Below, in pieces: positions 31,185-40,938 of a stretch of DNA of 64,000 bases. The first letter of the stretch is position 1, and every line of letters starts with the position of its first letter. The notes under the pieces are model-generated. The model did no database searches and was not told the DNA's origin. It worked only from the letters and a program-made list of their open reading frames with translations. Made by a program: the position numbers and the translations under genes. Source of the stretch: Pacificimonas sp963710205 (GTDB lineage Bacteria > Pseudomonadota > Alphaproteobacteria > Sphingomonadales > Sphingomonadaceae); the NCBI GenBank assembly GCA_963710205.1, contig CAVPZG010000006.1:1-64000 (forward strand), given 5' to 3'.

Positions 31185-32465
31185 ATGGGCGGCACGATGC
31201 CGAACCATATGATTCCCTCGCTCGCGCTGATAGCGCTCCTTTCAGGCGCGGCCGCAAGCGCGGCTGAAATCGTCGTCACGCCCGCTGCCGAACGCAGCGG
31301 CGACGGCGGTGTGCTCGCGACCCTGATCTTTCTGAATGATGAGGGCACCGCCCTGACGCCGCCTGCCACGATCGAGGCGCTGCTGACGCAGGACGACCTT
31401 AGTGCGCCGGTCAGTCTGAATTTGGTGTCGGATGCCATGGCACTCCGGCCCGGCGGCTATGCGAAGCTGCGGTACCAATTTGCCGTTCCCGACGGGATGG
31501 AGGCGGGCAAGCCGCTGAAGCTCGATATCGGCGGCGATATGGCTGTCACGGCATCGCTGATCGTTGCGGCGCCGGTTGCCACGGCATCGGCCGCCGAAGA
31601 TTCCGAAAAGGAACGGCCCGCCGCGGTGCAGCTGGCGGTCGTCCCGCCCGACAGCCGCGCCGAGCCCGAGGCCCTGGACAAGGCATCGCCGGACGGCAAC
31701 CTCAACTTCTCGACTTACAGGCCTGCTTATGCGCTTCTCGGCACCAGCCCGCTAAACGCGAAGATACAGTTCAGCTTCAAATATGCGCTTGTCGATCCTG
31801 ACGGCGACGCGGCGTCGGATTTCTCGTTTCTGCGCGGAATCTATCTCGGTTTCACGCAGACCATGTTCTGGGATTTGGGGGTCGATTCGTCGCCCTTCCG
31901 CTCCATCGATTTCCAGCCAGAGCTGTTCTATCGCTATCGCAGCGATCTCGACATTGCCGCCATTCAGGGCTCGGACTTCAATATCCAGGCGGGCATAAAG
32001 CATTATTCCAACGGCAAGGGCGATCCCGACCCGGAATTGACGGGAAATCCCGATCCGATGGGTCCGGATGAAACGGATTCGCGCAGTTTCAATACGGTTT
32101 ATGTCGAACCATCGATCAGCCTTGCGCTCGGTCCGGACTACCGCCTGACCGCCGCGCCCCGCGCCTGGGTCTATTTCGGTGATCTGGAGGATAATCCCGA
32201 CATCGGCAGTTTCCGCGGCAATTCCAGCCTGCGCCTGACGCTGGCGCGCCGGGACGGCGCGCAGCTGGAAACCTATGCGCTTGGCTTCATCGGCACGGGC
32301 CGGGGCAGCTTGCAGACCGACCTCAGTTATCCGGTCAAATTCGGCTTTCTGGATGACGTCAATCTGCGTCTGCACGGCCAGCTGTTCACTGGCTATGGCG
32401 ACAATCTGCTGGACTATAACCGGAAATCGACGCGGTTTCGCCTGGGTGTCAGTCTGATACCGTAA
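31185..32465 (+). CDS. pldA: outer-membrane phospholipase A (OMPLA/PldA-like)
   Basis: The protein of up to 426 residues has a signal peptide (ending AAASAA), an extra N-terminal domain (about 28-165) and a C-terminal beta-barrel (about 170-426). The OMPLA catalytic triad is visible: His273 and Ser275 in KHYSNGKGD and Asn303 in DSRSFN, numbering from ATG 31185. Between Ser and Asn the loop is about 15 residues longer than in E. coli. In-frame ATGs at 31185, 31197 and 31209 are possible; 31197 has GGGCGG upstream. It hydrolyses outer-membrane phospholipids, presumably when the envelope is disturbed. Confidence 0.85.
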   Translation: MGGTMPNHMIPSLALIALLSGAAASAAEIVVTPAAERSGDGGVLATLIFLNDEGTALTPPATIEALLTQDDLSAPVSLNLVSDAMALRPGGYAKLRYQFAVPDGMEAGKPLKLDIGGDMAVTASLIVAAPVATASAAEDSEKERPAAVQLAVVPPDSRAEPEALDKASPDGNLNFSTYRPAYALLGTSPLNAKIQFSFKYALVDPDGDAASDFSFLRGIYLGFTQTMFWDLGVDSSPFRSIDFQPELFYRYRSDLDIAAIQGSDFNIQAGIKHYSNGKGDPDPELTGNPDPMGPDETDSRSFNTVYVEPSISLALGPDYRLTAAPRAWVYFGDLEDNPDIGSFRGNSSLRLTLARRDGAQLETYALGFIGTGRGSLQTDLSYPVKFGFLDDVNLRLHGQLFTGYGDNLLDYNRKSTRFRLGVSLIP

Positions 32466-32513
32466 GTGTCCGGCAGTCATGGCGGGGAATCGCGGCGGAC
32501 TGGGGAAAGGACG

Positions 32514-34166
32514 TCACGCGGCTTTCATGACTGGCGCCGCACGCTCGTCCTCCAGGCCAAGTTCCTGCAAAACCTGTGTCAGCAGGCGCGCATCGCCTTC
32601 GTCGCCATGCGTGCGGACGGGGCGCATCCCCGCGGCGCGGAAGGCAGCCTCGTCCTCTCCCGCATCAAGGGCGGCGAAGCGGCTTAGCCCCGGCAGATAT
32701 TCGTCGATCACAGGCTGGAGCGCGCGGGCGGTTTCGAGATGCAGGCGCGTTACGACGATGGCCTTGCGCATGCCCATCGACAGCGGTTCCCAGCTGCGCG
32801 GATCGGCAGGCGTCGCGAAGTGAACGTCATAGCCATCGGCCACAGCCTCCTCGAACAGGCGCGCATCGGATTCAAGGGCGACATGGCCAATGTCGCGCGC
32901 TGCCAGTGCATCGGCAAGCGCGCGGCCCTTCGGGCCCATGCCGACGATGATGACCGGCGCGTCGTCGCCGGCAAGTTTTTCATCCGGAGCGCCGGTTCGC
33001 AATTTGCCCGCAAGTTTGCGTCCGAGATCTGAGATTACCGGAGTGGTCGCCAGGCTGATCGCGATGGCGGCGACCAGAACCGCTACGGCTTCAGTGCCGA
33101 TCAGCGCGGCAACGGCGGGCAGCGAGAAGACGACGAGCGCGAATTCCGAGCCCTGGCCCAGCAGAAAGCCCAATTGTACGGACCCCGGTATGGACCAGCG
33201 GTTGGCAAGGCCTGCGATGACATTCAGTCCGCATTTGACGATGATGAGCGCTGCGGCGGCACCAAGGACGCTTGGCCAGCGCGCGGCGAGAATGGCGGGG
33301 TCGATGGAAAGGCCGACCGTCATGAAGAAAAAGCCCAGGAACAGACCGCGAAACGCCTCGATTTCCGCCTGCACAAGAACGCGGTAGCGCGAATCGGCAA
33401 TGGCGACACCGCCCAGGAACGCGCCCAGCGTCAGCGACAGGCCGATCATGCCCGTCGCCCAGCCCGCCGCGAGCGCGAGGAATAACGCCGTGGCGGTAAA
33501 GACTTCCGCGCTGGCCGCGCGCGAAATGATGCGGAAAAGCGGCTCTGTCAGATAGCGTGCAAAGATGACGGCGACGCCAAAGGCACCGATGGCCTTCAGG
33601 CCGGCCATGCCAAGCTCGGACCCGAGATTTGCCGAACCGTTGGCAAGCGCGCTGGCCGCGATCAGAAGGGCAATGGCGGCGATGTCCTGAAAAATCAGGA
33701 TGGACTGCGCGGCGCGCCCAACGGGACAATCCTCCTGTCCGCGCTCGCGGATGACGCCGATAACGACAGCGGTCGAGGAGAGGCCAAGTGCTGCGCCGAT
33801 GATGATGGCGGCGGCGGGCGTACTGCCGAACAGCCATGCGGCAAGGCCGAAGCCGCCGCCCGCGATCAGCATCTGCAAACTGCCGAAGCCGAAAATATTG
33901 CCCGCCTCCTCGCGGATGCGCGACAGGCTGAAATGCAGACCGAGATTGAACAGCAGGAACATGACGCCCGCCTCCGCCAGCGCCTCCACGACCGGCCCCT
34001 CGAAATCCTGCCGATAGCCAAAGGCGGCAAGCGCCAGGCCCAGGACCAGATAACCGACAATCGGGCTGAGCCTGCAGATTTTCGAGAGGACCGCCGCGCC
34101 CACGCCCAGACCCAGCAGCGCGATGGCTGGTGCAATGGTTGCGACGATAGCGGAGGATGCGGCCAT
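32514..34166 (-). CDS. KefB-type cation:proton antiporter with TrkA-N domain
   Basis: This 550-residue protein has about 12 transmembrane helices (GLSSTAVVIGVIRERGQEDC is the CPA2 signature region) and a C-terminal Rossmann-type TrkA-N/RCK domain starting VIIVGMGPKGRALADALAA at about 410. Members exchange potassium or sodium for protons, and KefB/KefC respond to electrophiles through glutathione adducts. ATG 34166 is preferred over a longer open frame to 34256, because the additional residues are arginine-rich and non-conserved-looking. It is divergent from the pirin gene. Confidence 0.88.
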   Translation of the reverse strand: MAASSAIVATIAPAIALLGLGVGAAVLSKICRLSPIVGYLVLGLALAAFGYRQDFEGPVVEALAEAGVMFLLFNLGLHFSLSRIREEAGNIFGFGSLQMLIAGGGFGLAAWLFGSTPAAAIIIGAALGLSSTAVVIGVIRERGQEDCPVGRAAQSILIFQDIAAIALLIAASALANGSANLGSELGMAGLKAIGAFGVAVIFARYLTEPLFRIISRAASAEVFTATALFLALAAGWATGMIGLSLTLGAFLGGVAIADSRYRVLVQAEIEAFRGLFLGFFFMTVGLSIDPAILAARWPSVLGAAAALIIVKCGLNVIAGLANRWSIPGSVQLGFLLGQGSEFALVVFSLPAVAALIGTEAVAVLVAAIAISLATTPVISDLGRKLAGKLRTGAPDEKLAGDDAPVIIVGMGPKGRALADALAARDIGHVALESDARLFEEAVADGYDVHFATPADPRSWEPLSMGMRKAIVVTRLHLETARALQPVIDEYLPGLSRFAALDAGEDEAAFRAAGMRPVRTHGDEGDARLLTQVLQELGLEDERAAPVMKAA

Positions 34167-34231
34167 GACAGCCGCCCTAGCCCGCCTGCGACAATCTTGA
34201 AATAGTCGGGCGCCGCCACGACTTTGGCCGC

Positions 34232-34927
34232 ATGATCGATATTCGCCCCTTCGCATCGCTTGGCCATGCCAGCCATGGCTGGCTGGATGCGCACCACCAT
34301 TTCAGCTTTGCGGGCTACCATGACCGGAACCGTCAGGGCTGGGGCAGGCTCAGGGTCTGGAATGACGACAGCATCGCGCCCGGCGCGGGTTTCCCGCCGC
34401 ACGGGCATAGCGACATGGAGATCATCACCTATGCGCGTTCAGGTGCGATCAGCCATAAGGACAGTCTTGGCAACGCGGGCCGGACTCCCGCCGGTCAGGT
34501 GCAGGTGATGTCGGCGGGACGCGGCATTCAGCATAGCGAATTCAACCAGGAAACCCAGGAGACGCGCATCTTCCAGATCTGGATCGAGCCGCGCGAACGC
34601 GGCGGCGATCCCTACTGGCATACCCGTGCCTTTCCGAATGCGGGCCATGGCGGCTTCACCGTGCTGGCAAGTGGCTATCCCGCAGATCAGGGGGCATTGC
34701 CAATCCGTGCGGATGGCCGACTGCTTGCCGCAAGTCTGAAGGCTGGCGAGACCGTGTCCCACCGCCCGTCAGCGGCGGCAAAGATCTATATGGTCGCCGA
34801 TACCGGCAGCTACCGCGTCAACGGACACCATGCCGAAGCGCGTGACGGGGTCGCCGTGGAAGAGGAATCCGATCTGCTCATCGAAGCCGTGACGGACACC
34901 ACGCTGCTGCTGGTGGAAACCGCCTAA
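34232..34927 (+). CDS. pirin-family bicupin protein
   Basis: This 231-residue protein carries the pirin cupin motif: FPPHGHSDMEIITYARSG and IQHSEFNQE with the iron-binding His and Glu residues (HGH, then the H..E pair). Some bacterial pirins are quercetin 2,3-dioxygenases; others act as redox-linked regulators. Function here is not decided by sequence. It ends in a 4-base overlap with the convergent hemY-like gene. Confidence 0.9.
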   Translation: MIDIRPFASLGHASHGWLDAHHHFSFAGYHDRNRQGWGRLRVWNDDSIAPGAGFPPHGHSDMEIITYARSGAISHKDSLGNAGRTPAGQVQVMSAGRGIQHSEFNQETQETRIFQIWIEPRERGGDPYWHTRAFPNAGHGGFTVLASGYPADQGALPIRADGRLLAASLKAGETVSHRPSAAAKIYMVADTGSYRVNGHHAEARDGVAVEEESDLLIEAVTDTTLLLVETA

Positions 34928-36156
34928 GCCTCCGGCGGAAGCAGGATCCCGAGGCGTCCGCAATTGCCGCATTCCAGCGACCAGTCGGATGCCTGCGTCC
35001 GGCAATTGTCGCAGGTCCAGCGCGGGCCGGGGGCACCGCTCGCTGCGGCATCCAGCCAGGCTGCGCCCGTCGGCGGGTCCATGCCAAGGCGGCGATAGCA
35101 TTCCAGCGCAAGCGATGCGGCGCGCTGACGAACGGGCGGCTTCTCCAAAAGCGGGCCGAGCGTCTCCAGCGCCAGAGCGGGCTCGCCCGCGGGCAGGGCC
35201 GCCTCCGCCACGGCCATCAGGCTTTGCGGATGACCGGGGTTGCGCGACGCGAGCTTCTGTATGCGGCCAAAGAGGTCGGTATCGGATTCCAGTGGATAAA
35301 GCCCCGCATAGGCGCGGGCGAGTTCCGGCGTTGGCTGCATTGCCCACACGGACATCGCGGCCTTCTCTGCGCTGCTGACATCGCTGCTGTCCTCGGCGAT
35401 TTCGGCAAGACGGATGGCGGCGGGCGCGAAGCGGGGCTGTATCTTGAGCGCACGTTCCAGATCGTCGCGGGCAGGTTCGTCGTCCATGGCCGCATCGGCC
35501 GCGGCGGTCAGCAGACTGGCCTCAATCCATGGACCAAGCCGCTCGGCTTCGTCATCGAGCGCGCGCCAGCTCGACAGGGCGGCGATCGCACCGGCGAAAT
35601 CCCCCGCCCGGGCACGCTGTTCCGTCAGCGCGGCCCAGGCAGCGGCACTGGTCGGGGCCGCCTTCGTGGCGGCATCGGCGACGGCCACGGATGGCGCCAG
35701 CCGCAGCCGGGCAAGGGCAGCGAGCGGTTTTGTCGCCTTGTCCTCATCAAGCTGGGCGATGCGGGTTTCATCGCCCGTCAGCGCGGCGACAGCCCGCGCC
35801 ATGTTGTTGGTCGGGTCGCTTTTCAGCGCGTCCTTCGCCAGCGCGGCGGCCCGGTCCTGCTGTCCGGACACCAGCGCGGCAAGGGCGGCGCTCGCGCTGC
35901 TCAGGGCGGCCTTCTGGCGGCGAAGGGTGCGTGCGGGACCGAACAGACCCGATTTCCAGCGCAGCCAGCTCCAGAAACGGCGGGCGATGTGCATCACGGC
36001 CCACAGCAGGATCAGCGCGATCAGCAGCCAGACGGGATGAAAGCCGACGTCCCAGCCAAACCAGCTGAGATCGACGCGCCCCGGCGCGTTGGCCGCCAGC
36101 GCGATGGCGAGCGCCAGCGCCGCGACAATGGCGATCAGGATGATGCGCCGGGTCAA
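34924..36156 (-). CDS. hemY: HemY-like TPR membrane protein with C-terminal zinc ribbon
   Basis: This 410-residue protein has two N-terminal transmembrane segments (about 4-60) with VDLSWFGWDVGFHPVWLL between and after them, the HemY-N signature. A long alpha-helical tetratricopeptide-like region follows, then a small zinc ribbon at about 385-402 (CDNC and CGNC). This is the proteobacterial HemY of the hem operon, not protoporphyrinogen oxidase; its exact task in tetrapyrrole synthesis is unsettled. It is the last gene of hemC-hemD-mitofilin-like-hemY. Confidence 0.88.
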   Translation of the reverse strand: MTRRIILIAIVAALALAIALAANAPGRVDLSWFGWDVGFHPVWLLIALILLWAVMHIARRFWSWLRWKSGLFGPARTLRRQKAALSSASAALAALVSGQQDRAAALAKDALKSDPTNNMARAVAALTGDETRIAQLDEDKATKPLAALARLRLAPSVAVADAATKAAPTSAAAWAALTEQRARAGDFAGAIAALSSWRALDDEAERLGPWIEASLLTAAADAAMDDEPARDDLERALKIQPRFAPAAIRLAEIAEDSSDVSSAEKAAMSVWAMQPTPELARAYAGLYPLESDTDLFGRIQKLASRNPGHPQSLMAVAEAALPAGEPALALETLGPLLEKPPVRQRAASLALECYRRLGMDPPTGAAWLDAAASGAPGPRWTCDNCRTQASDWSLECGNCGRLGILLPPEA

Positions 36157-36178
36157 GCGCGGCCCTCATATTCCGGCA

Positions 36179-37282
36179 TCAGAGCGGGGTCGCCGGCGTC
36201 GGCGCGGCGGGTACCGGCGCGCCGACGGGCGGCGCATCGCTGACGACCCGCGCCTCCAGGCGTTCCAGTACAGCCTCGGTGCGGGCGTAATTGGCGGCGT
36301 CGAGCCACCAGCGTGCGCCCAGGTCGCGGACCTGTTTGGGCAGACGGGCATAAAGCTGCACCGCCTTGTCGACCTCTCCCGCCTCCAGCGCGGCGCGGAT
36401 TGCGGTGACCAGCTTCTCGTTCTCGCCCGCGCTATCTTCGGCGCCGGTGCGGCGGATGGTGAATATGCCCGCAAGTTCGGACGTAAACCGCGTCCACCAG
36501 CCATCGCCGCTATTGTCTTCGGCGGCGCCCAGCAGGGCGGGGGCAAGTCTTTCGAACCGGCGCTTCAGCGCTTGCGGCTGCACAAGGTCGCGCATGCCCG
36601 CATTCAGCCGGTCGAGGTCCTCGTCGCTCTCCTGTCCAAGCGCAGCGCGAAGCGGCGGCGACAGGGCGCCCAGCGGTTCACCGGCCTCGAACGCGGCGCG
36701 CGCGCGGCCCAGCAGCAGAACGGAGCGGGCTCCCGCGGCCATACGCTCCGCCTCCGCCATGCGGCCTGCCGCCTCGCCGCGCGAATCCTCGACACGCACG
36801 GTCAGGCCCGCAACCTCGGCGGACAGGTTGTCGACCCTGCCCGACAGTGCGACCTGTTGCCGGTCCATGGCATCGACGCGGGACTCGATGCGCGCCACGC
36901 GGTCGGTTGCCAGATTGGCGGCGAGCGCGGGGGCAACCGGATCGTTAAGCGCGGGCGGTTCGTCGCTGTCCGGAATGACCGCCGGGGCCGGATCGCCGAT
37001 GCCGGGCAGGGCGGCGGGGCGCTGCTCAAGGCCGGAAACACGCGTTTCAAGCTGCGTGATGCTGCTCTGCTGCTGCTCCAGCCTTGCGGAAACGGCACCC
37101 AGGTCCGCCTCCTGCGCGATACCGGGCAGGCGGGTGCGCACGTTGCGCTCGAACCACGGGTTCATGATCATGCCCGCCGAGAAGCTGAGAAGGGCAATGA
37201 CCAGTATCCAGGCGATGAGGCCGCTTCCCCCGCCGCGCCGCGCGGGCGTGTCGGTGGTGCCGGTTTCGTTGAAATCGTCCAT
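36179..37282 (-). CDS. mitofilin/HemX-like inner-membrane protein (COG4223)
   Basis: This 367-residue protein has a single transmembrane helix (about 24-43), a coiled coil (about 60-180: RLEQQQSSITQLETRVSGLE) and an alpha-helical C-terminal domain ending in a proline/alanine-rich tail. Position between hemD and hemY is typical of alphaproteobacteria, where the protein is the bacterial relative of mitofilin/Mic60. That family shapes membranes in mitochondria and in intracytoplasmic-membrane bacteria. Sequence gives no enzymatic motif. Confidence 0.8.
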   Translation of the reverse strand: MDDFNETGTTDTPARRGGGSGLIAWILVIALLSFSAGMIMNPWFERNVRTRLPGIAQEADLGAVSARLEQQQSSITQLETRVSGLEQRPAALPGIGDPAPAVIPDSDEPPALNDPVAPALAANLATDRVARIESRVDAMDRQQVALSGRVDNLSAEVAGLTVRVEDSRGEAAGRMAEAERMAAGARSVLLLGRARAAFEAGEPLGALSPPLRAALGQESDEDLDRLNAGMRDLVQPQALKRRFERLAPALLGAAEDNSGDGWWTRFTSELAGIFTIRRTGAEDSAGENEKLVTAIRAALEAGEVDKAVQLYARLPKQVRDLGARWWLDAANYARTEAVLERLEARVVSDAPPVGAPVPAAPTPATPL

Positions 37283-37291
37283 GCTGCCCTC

Positions 37292-37984
37292 CTAAGCCCG
37301 ACTATGCCCTTCGTGCAACAAATTGGCAGCGCGGAAAAGCGCCTCTTCGTCAGGGGTGCCCGCGCGGACCAGGCTTCGCCAGCCTTGCGCGAAGTCCGCG
37401 CCGGGCAGATTTCCCAGCAGCGCGATATCCTGGTCGCCGCGCGAAACGCCGATGCGTTGAAGCTCATCGGCGAATTGAAGTGCCGTGCGGGCGGAATAGA
37501 GCAGCGTCATGTCGATGCCGCCTTCGCGGAGCGCCCGTTCGGCATCCGCCGCCAGCGGCCGCTGTTCTGCGCGGTAGGTCGTGACACGCTGCAGGTCGAG
37601 CCCCTCGGGAACATCGGCGACGGTCAGGTCGCGTCCCGACAAATGCAGGACGCGGCCGGGTTTGCGCGCAGCGGCAAGTGTATAAAGCGCGGCTGCGCCC
37701 TTGGCCTTCGCGGCCTCGACATGCGCGAATCCCGCGGCGGTCGCCGCGCGGGCGCTGGCATCGCCCATGGCGAGAACCGGGACTGGCAGCAGAGCCGCCG
37801 GGATGCGGCCAGCGAAAGCGTTCGCACTGGTAATAAGAACGAGATCAGGCCGGACATCGGGCAGTTCCCAGGCAACGGGCACGATCTCAAGCAGCGGCGA
37901 AACCAGGCAGTCGTGGCCAAGCCCGCTCAATCTGGCGGCGGTATCCGCGGCCTGATCGGACGGGCGGGTGACGAGAATTTTCAC
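37292..37984 (-). CDS. hemD: uroporphyrinogen-III synthase
   Basis: This 230-residue protein fits HemD, which closes hydroxymethylbilane to uroporphyrinogen III. It has the weakly conserved two-domain layout: VTRPSDQAADTAARLSGLGH at the start, LVLITSANAF and LLYSARTALQFADEL. The ATG overlaps the stop of hemC by 4 bases. The assignment rests on position plus these segments, because HemD varies strongly in sequence. Confidence 0.9.
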   Translation of the reverse strand: MKILVTRPSDQAADTAARLSGLGHDCLVSPLLEIVPVAWELPDVRPDLVLITSANAFAGRIPAALLPVPVLAMGDASARAATAAGFAHVEAAKAKGAAALYTLAAARKPGRVLHLSGRDLTVADVPEGLDLQRVTTYRAEQRPLAADAERALREGGIDMTLLYSARTALQFADELQRIGVSRGDQDIALLGNLPGADFAQGWRSLVRAGTPDEEALFRAANLLHEGHSRA

Positions 37985-38886
37985 ATCAGGCCATCGAACA
38001 GTCGGGCAAGTTCCGGCGGCGCATCCGCCAGCAATTCGCGCCCAAGGGAATCGCCTGCACGCGCGGCGTCCTCTGCCGGAAAATGGCGCACGCCCTGCCG
38101 GATGAGGCGGCCGTCGGTCGACAGGATTTCGCCCGAAAGCGTGAAGCCGCCGTCATCCTCCAGCGCCAGTGCCGCCACCGGGCTGTGACAGGAACCGCCA
38201 AGGGCGCGGGCCATGGCGCGCTCGGCGCTGACGGCAGTGAAGGTCGCGGCATGGGACATGGTGGCGAGGATTTCGCGCAGCTCTCCATTGTCGGCGCGCA
38301 CTTCAATCCCGACCGCGCCCTGACCCGGCGCGGGCAGCATGACGCTGGTTTCGATCGGGGTGCCATGCGCCGCGCCCAGCCGGTCGAGACCGGCGGCGGC
38401 GAGCAGCGTGGCGTCAGCCTCGCCCGCCGTGACCCGCTCCAGCCTGCGTGCGACATTGCCGCGAAACGGCACGATGTTCAGCCCGGGGATCAGCCGCTGC
38501 AGCTGCGCCGCACGCCTTGGCGAAGACGTGCCGACCGTCATCCCCGCCCGCAATTCCGAGAGACTGTCCCTGCCGATCAATCGGTCGCGAACATCCGCGC
38601 GCGGCAGCATGGCGGCGATGAAAAGGCCGGCTGGGCGCTCGCTTTCGACGTCTTTCATGCTGTGCACGGCCATGTCGATCTCGCCGTCCAGCAGGGCGCG
38701 TTCCAGTTCCTTGGTCCAGACGCCCTTGCCGCCGAGTTCCGCCAGCGGCTTGCGCTGTTCACGGTCGCCCGCGGTTTTGACGATGACCAGTTCGCTCGGA
38801 AAGGGCAGCGCTTCCGCCACCATCTTCGCTTGCGCCAGGGCGAGCGGAGACCCCCTCGTGCCGATATGATAGACTTTCGCATTCAT
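37981..38886 (-). CDS. hemC: hydroxymethylbilane synthase (porphobilinogen deaminase)
   Basis: This 301-residue enzyme condenses four porphobilinogens. Features include GTRGSPLALAQAKMV at the N-terminus, the SMKDVESERPAGL catalytic Asp region, GTSSPRRAAQL and the cofactor-binding Cys in LGGSCHSPVAAL, where the dipyrromethane attaches. It is the first gene of the hemCD operon and its start lies only 26 bases from the divergent tsaD start. Confidence 0.96.
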   Translation of the reverse strand: MNAKVYHIGTRGSPLALAQAKMVAEALPFPSELVIVKTAGDREQRKPLAELGGKGVWTKELERALLDGEIDMAVHSMKDVESERPAGLFIAAMLPRADVRDRLIGRDSLSELRAGMTVGTSSPRRAAQLQRLIPGLNIVPFRGNVARRLERVTAGEADATLLAAAGLDRLGAAHGTPIETSVMLPAPGQGAVGIEVRADNGELREILATMSHAATFTAVSAERAMARALGGSCHSPVAALALEDDGGFTLSGEILSTDGRLIRQGVRHFPAEDAARAGDSLGRELLADAPPELARLFDGLM

Positions 38887-38912
38887 GCGCGTGGGCGTAA
38901 CGGACTAGTGTC

Positions 38913-39953
38913 ATGGAAACAACATTTCCTCTTATCCTGGGGCTGGAATCCAGCTGCGATGAAACCGCCGCGGCTCTGGTATCCGGAGACCGGGTCATTC
39001 TCGCAGAGCGCGTCGCCGGGCAGGAGGCCGAACACGCACCCTATGGCGGGGTTGTCCCCGAAATCGCCGCCCGCGCGCATTCGGAACGCCTGACGCCGCT
39101 GATCGAGGCCGTGCTGCGGGAGGCGGGCGTGCAGCTGACCGATGTCGACGCCATCGCGGCGACGGCGGGACCGGGCCTGATTGGCGGGGTCATGGTGGGT
39201 CTGGTGACGGGCAAGGCACTGGCTTACGCAGCGGGAAAGCCGCTGATCGCGATCAATCATCTTGAGGGGCATGCGCTGTCGCCGCGGCTGGCCGACGCGG
39301 AGCTGGACTTTCCCTATCTGCTGCTGCTGGTGTCGGGCGGCCATACGCAGCTGCTGGCGGTCGAGGGCGTCGGGAAATACCGCCGACTGGCGACGACCAT
39401 CGACGATGCCGCCGGAGAGGCGTTCGACAAGAGCGCCAAGATCATGGGCCTCGGCTATCCGGGCGGCCCCGCGCTCGAACGGCTGGCGCGGGATGGCGAT
39501 GCCTCCGCCGTGCCTTTGCCGCGGCCTCTTGTCGGTTCGGGTGATCCGAATTTCTCTTTCGCCGGTCTGAAAAGCGCCGTGCTCAGGGCGGCGCAGGCCG
39601 ATCCCGGGCCCGCCCCTGCCGATCTGGCCGCGAGTTTTCAGCGGGCCGCGTGCGATTGTCTGGTGGACCGCAGCCGGATCGCACTGCGGTCGATGCCGGA
39701 GGCCACCGCATTCGTTGTCGCGGGCGGCGTGGCGGCGAACCAGTCGGTCCGCGCGGCGCTGCAGGAGCTGGCGGGGGAACACGGGCTGAAACTGGTTGCG
39801 CCGCCCATGGCGCTTTGCACGGATAACGCCGCGATGATCGCCTGGGCGGGTGTGGAGCGGTTTCGGCTTGGGGACAGCGATCCGCTCGACACACCGGCGC
39901 GGGCGCGCTGGCCGCTCGATCCGAACGCGGGCAAGGCGGGACTGAAGGGGTGA
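38913..39953 (+). CDS. tsaD: tRNA N6-adenosine threonylcarbamoyltransferase
   Basis: This 346-residue protein makes the t6A modification next to the anticodon of ANN-decoding tRNAs, with TsaB and TsaE. It has the ASKHA fold: LGLESSCDETAAALV, AINHLEGHALSPRL with metal-binding histidines, and LLVSGGHTQLLAV. The ATG starts METTFPLILG. It is followed five bases later by gpsA, a conserved pairing in alphaproteobacteria. Confidence 0.96.
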   Translation: METTFPLILGLESSCDETAAALVSGDRVILAERVAGQEAEHAPYGGVVPEIAARAHSERLTPLIEAVLREAGVQLTDVDAIAATAGPGLIGGVMVGLVTGKALAYAAGKPLIAINHLEGHALSPRLADAELDFPYLLLLVSGGHTQLLAVEGVGKYRRLATTIDDAAGEAFDKSAKIMGLGYPGGPALERLARDGDASAVPLPRPLVGSGDPNFSFAGLKSAVLRAAQADPGPAPADLAASFQRAACDCLVDRSRIALRSMPEATAFVVAGGVAANQSVRAALQELAGEHGLKLVAPPMALCTDNAAMIAWAGVERFRLGDSDPLDTPARARWPLDPNAGKAGLKG

Positions 39954-39957
39954 TGCG

Positions 39958-40935
39958 ATGAAACTGGGAATCATCGGTGCGGGCGCGTGGGGTACGGCTC
40001 TGGCGCAGGTCGCGGCGGCGGGCGGGCCGGTGCGGTTGTGGGCGCGCGAGACCGAAGTCGTGGAAAGCATCGCCGCGCGCAGGGAAAACGCCCTGTTCCT
40101 GCCGGGCATTTCCCTGTCCGAAGATATCCATTGCAGCAACGATCTCGACGACCTGGAGGATTGTGCGGCGCTCCTCATGGTGACTCCGGCCCAGCATCTG
40201 GGAACGACCCTCGCGTCCGTGGCTGCGGGCGAACGGCCCATCATTCTCTGTTCGAAGGGAATCGAGGCGGGATCAGTCAGGTTGATGAGCGAAGTTGCCG
40301 GCGCTGCGTGCCCGGACGCGCCGGTCATGGTCCTGTCCGGCCCGACATTCGCCGCGGAAGTTGCCCGCGGGCTGCCGACGGCAGTGACGTTCGCCTGCGC
40401 GGACGAGGCGGCGGCGCGGCCCGTGATCGAACGCATCGCGCAGCCGGGGTTCCGGCCCTATTTCACCGACGATGTGATCGGCGCGGAGGTTGGCGGCGCG
40501 GTCAAGAATGTGCTGGCGATCGCCTGCGGCGTGGCGACCGGTCTCGACCTTGGCCAGAACGCGCGGGCAGCGCTCATAAGCCGGGGATTTGCGGAAATGA
40601 CGCGCTTTGGCCTCGCCAAAGGCGCGCGCGAGGAAACGCTGGGCGGCCTGTCAGGTCTGGGGGATCTGGTGCTGACCTGTTCGTCGGAGGCGTCGCGCAA
40701 CATGAGCTTTGGGAAGGCGCTCGGCGCAGGACAGGCGGCGGCCGAACTGATGGCGGACAGGCTGACGGTGGCGGAGGGCGTTCATACCGCGCCCGTGCTG
40801 GTCCAGGCGGCGCGGCACCTGGGCATCGACATGCCGATATCGGAGACAGTGCTGGCGCTGATCGAGGGACGGCTTGCGGCGCGGGACGCGATGGCGGAAC
40901 TGCTGGCGCGTCCCCTGCGCGAAGAAGGCGTTTAA
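39958..40935 (+). CDS. gpsA: glycerol-3-phosphate dehydrogenase [NAD(P)+]
   Basis: This 325-residue enzyme makes glycerol-3-phosphate for phospholipids. It has the nucleotide-binding GAGAWGTALAQ (about 6-16), LSGPTFAAEVARGLP, the catalytic Lys in GGAVKNVLAIACG, and GLSGLGDLVLTC. It starts four bases after tsaD, and the convergent DUF1674 gene ends three bases after its stop. Confidence 0.96.
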   Translation: MKLGIIGAGAWGTALAQVAAAGGPVRLWARETEVVESIAARRENALFLPGISLSEDIHCSNDLDDLEDCAALLMVTPAQHLGTTLASVAAGERPIILCSKGIEAGSVRLMSEVAGAACPDAPVMVLSGPTFAAEVARGLPTAVTFACADEAAARPVIERIAQPGFRPYFTDDVIGAEVGGAVKNVLAIACGVATGLDLGQNARAALISRGFAEMTRFGLAKGAREETLGGLSGLGDLVLTCSSEASRNMSFGKALGAGQAAAELMADRLTVAEGVHTAPVLVQAARHLGIDMPISETVLALIEGRLAARDAMAELLARPLREEGV

Positions 40936-40938
40936 GCC

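Noticed and set aside
36089..38188. 699-codon open frame on the plus strand
   Set aside because: It runs antisense to the mitofilin-like, hemD and hemC genes, all with family motifs. No domain is recognisable in it.
38883..40436. 517-codon open frame on the minus strand
   Set aside because: Antisense shadow of tsaD and gpsA with no family pattern.
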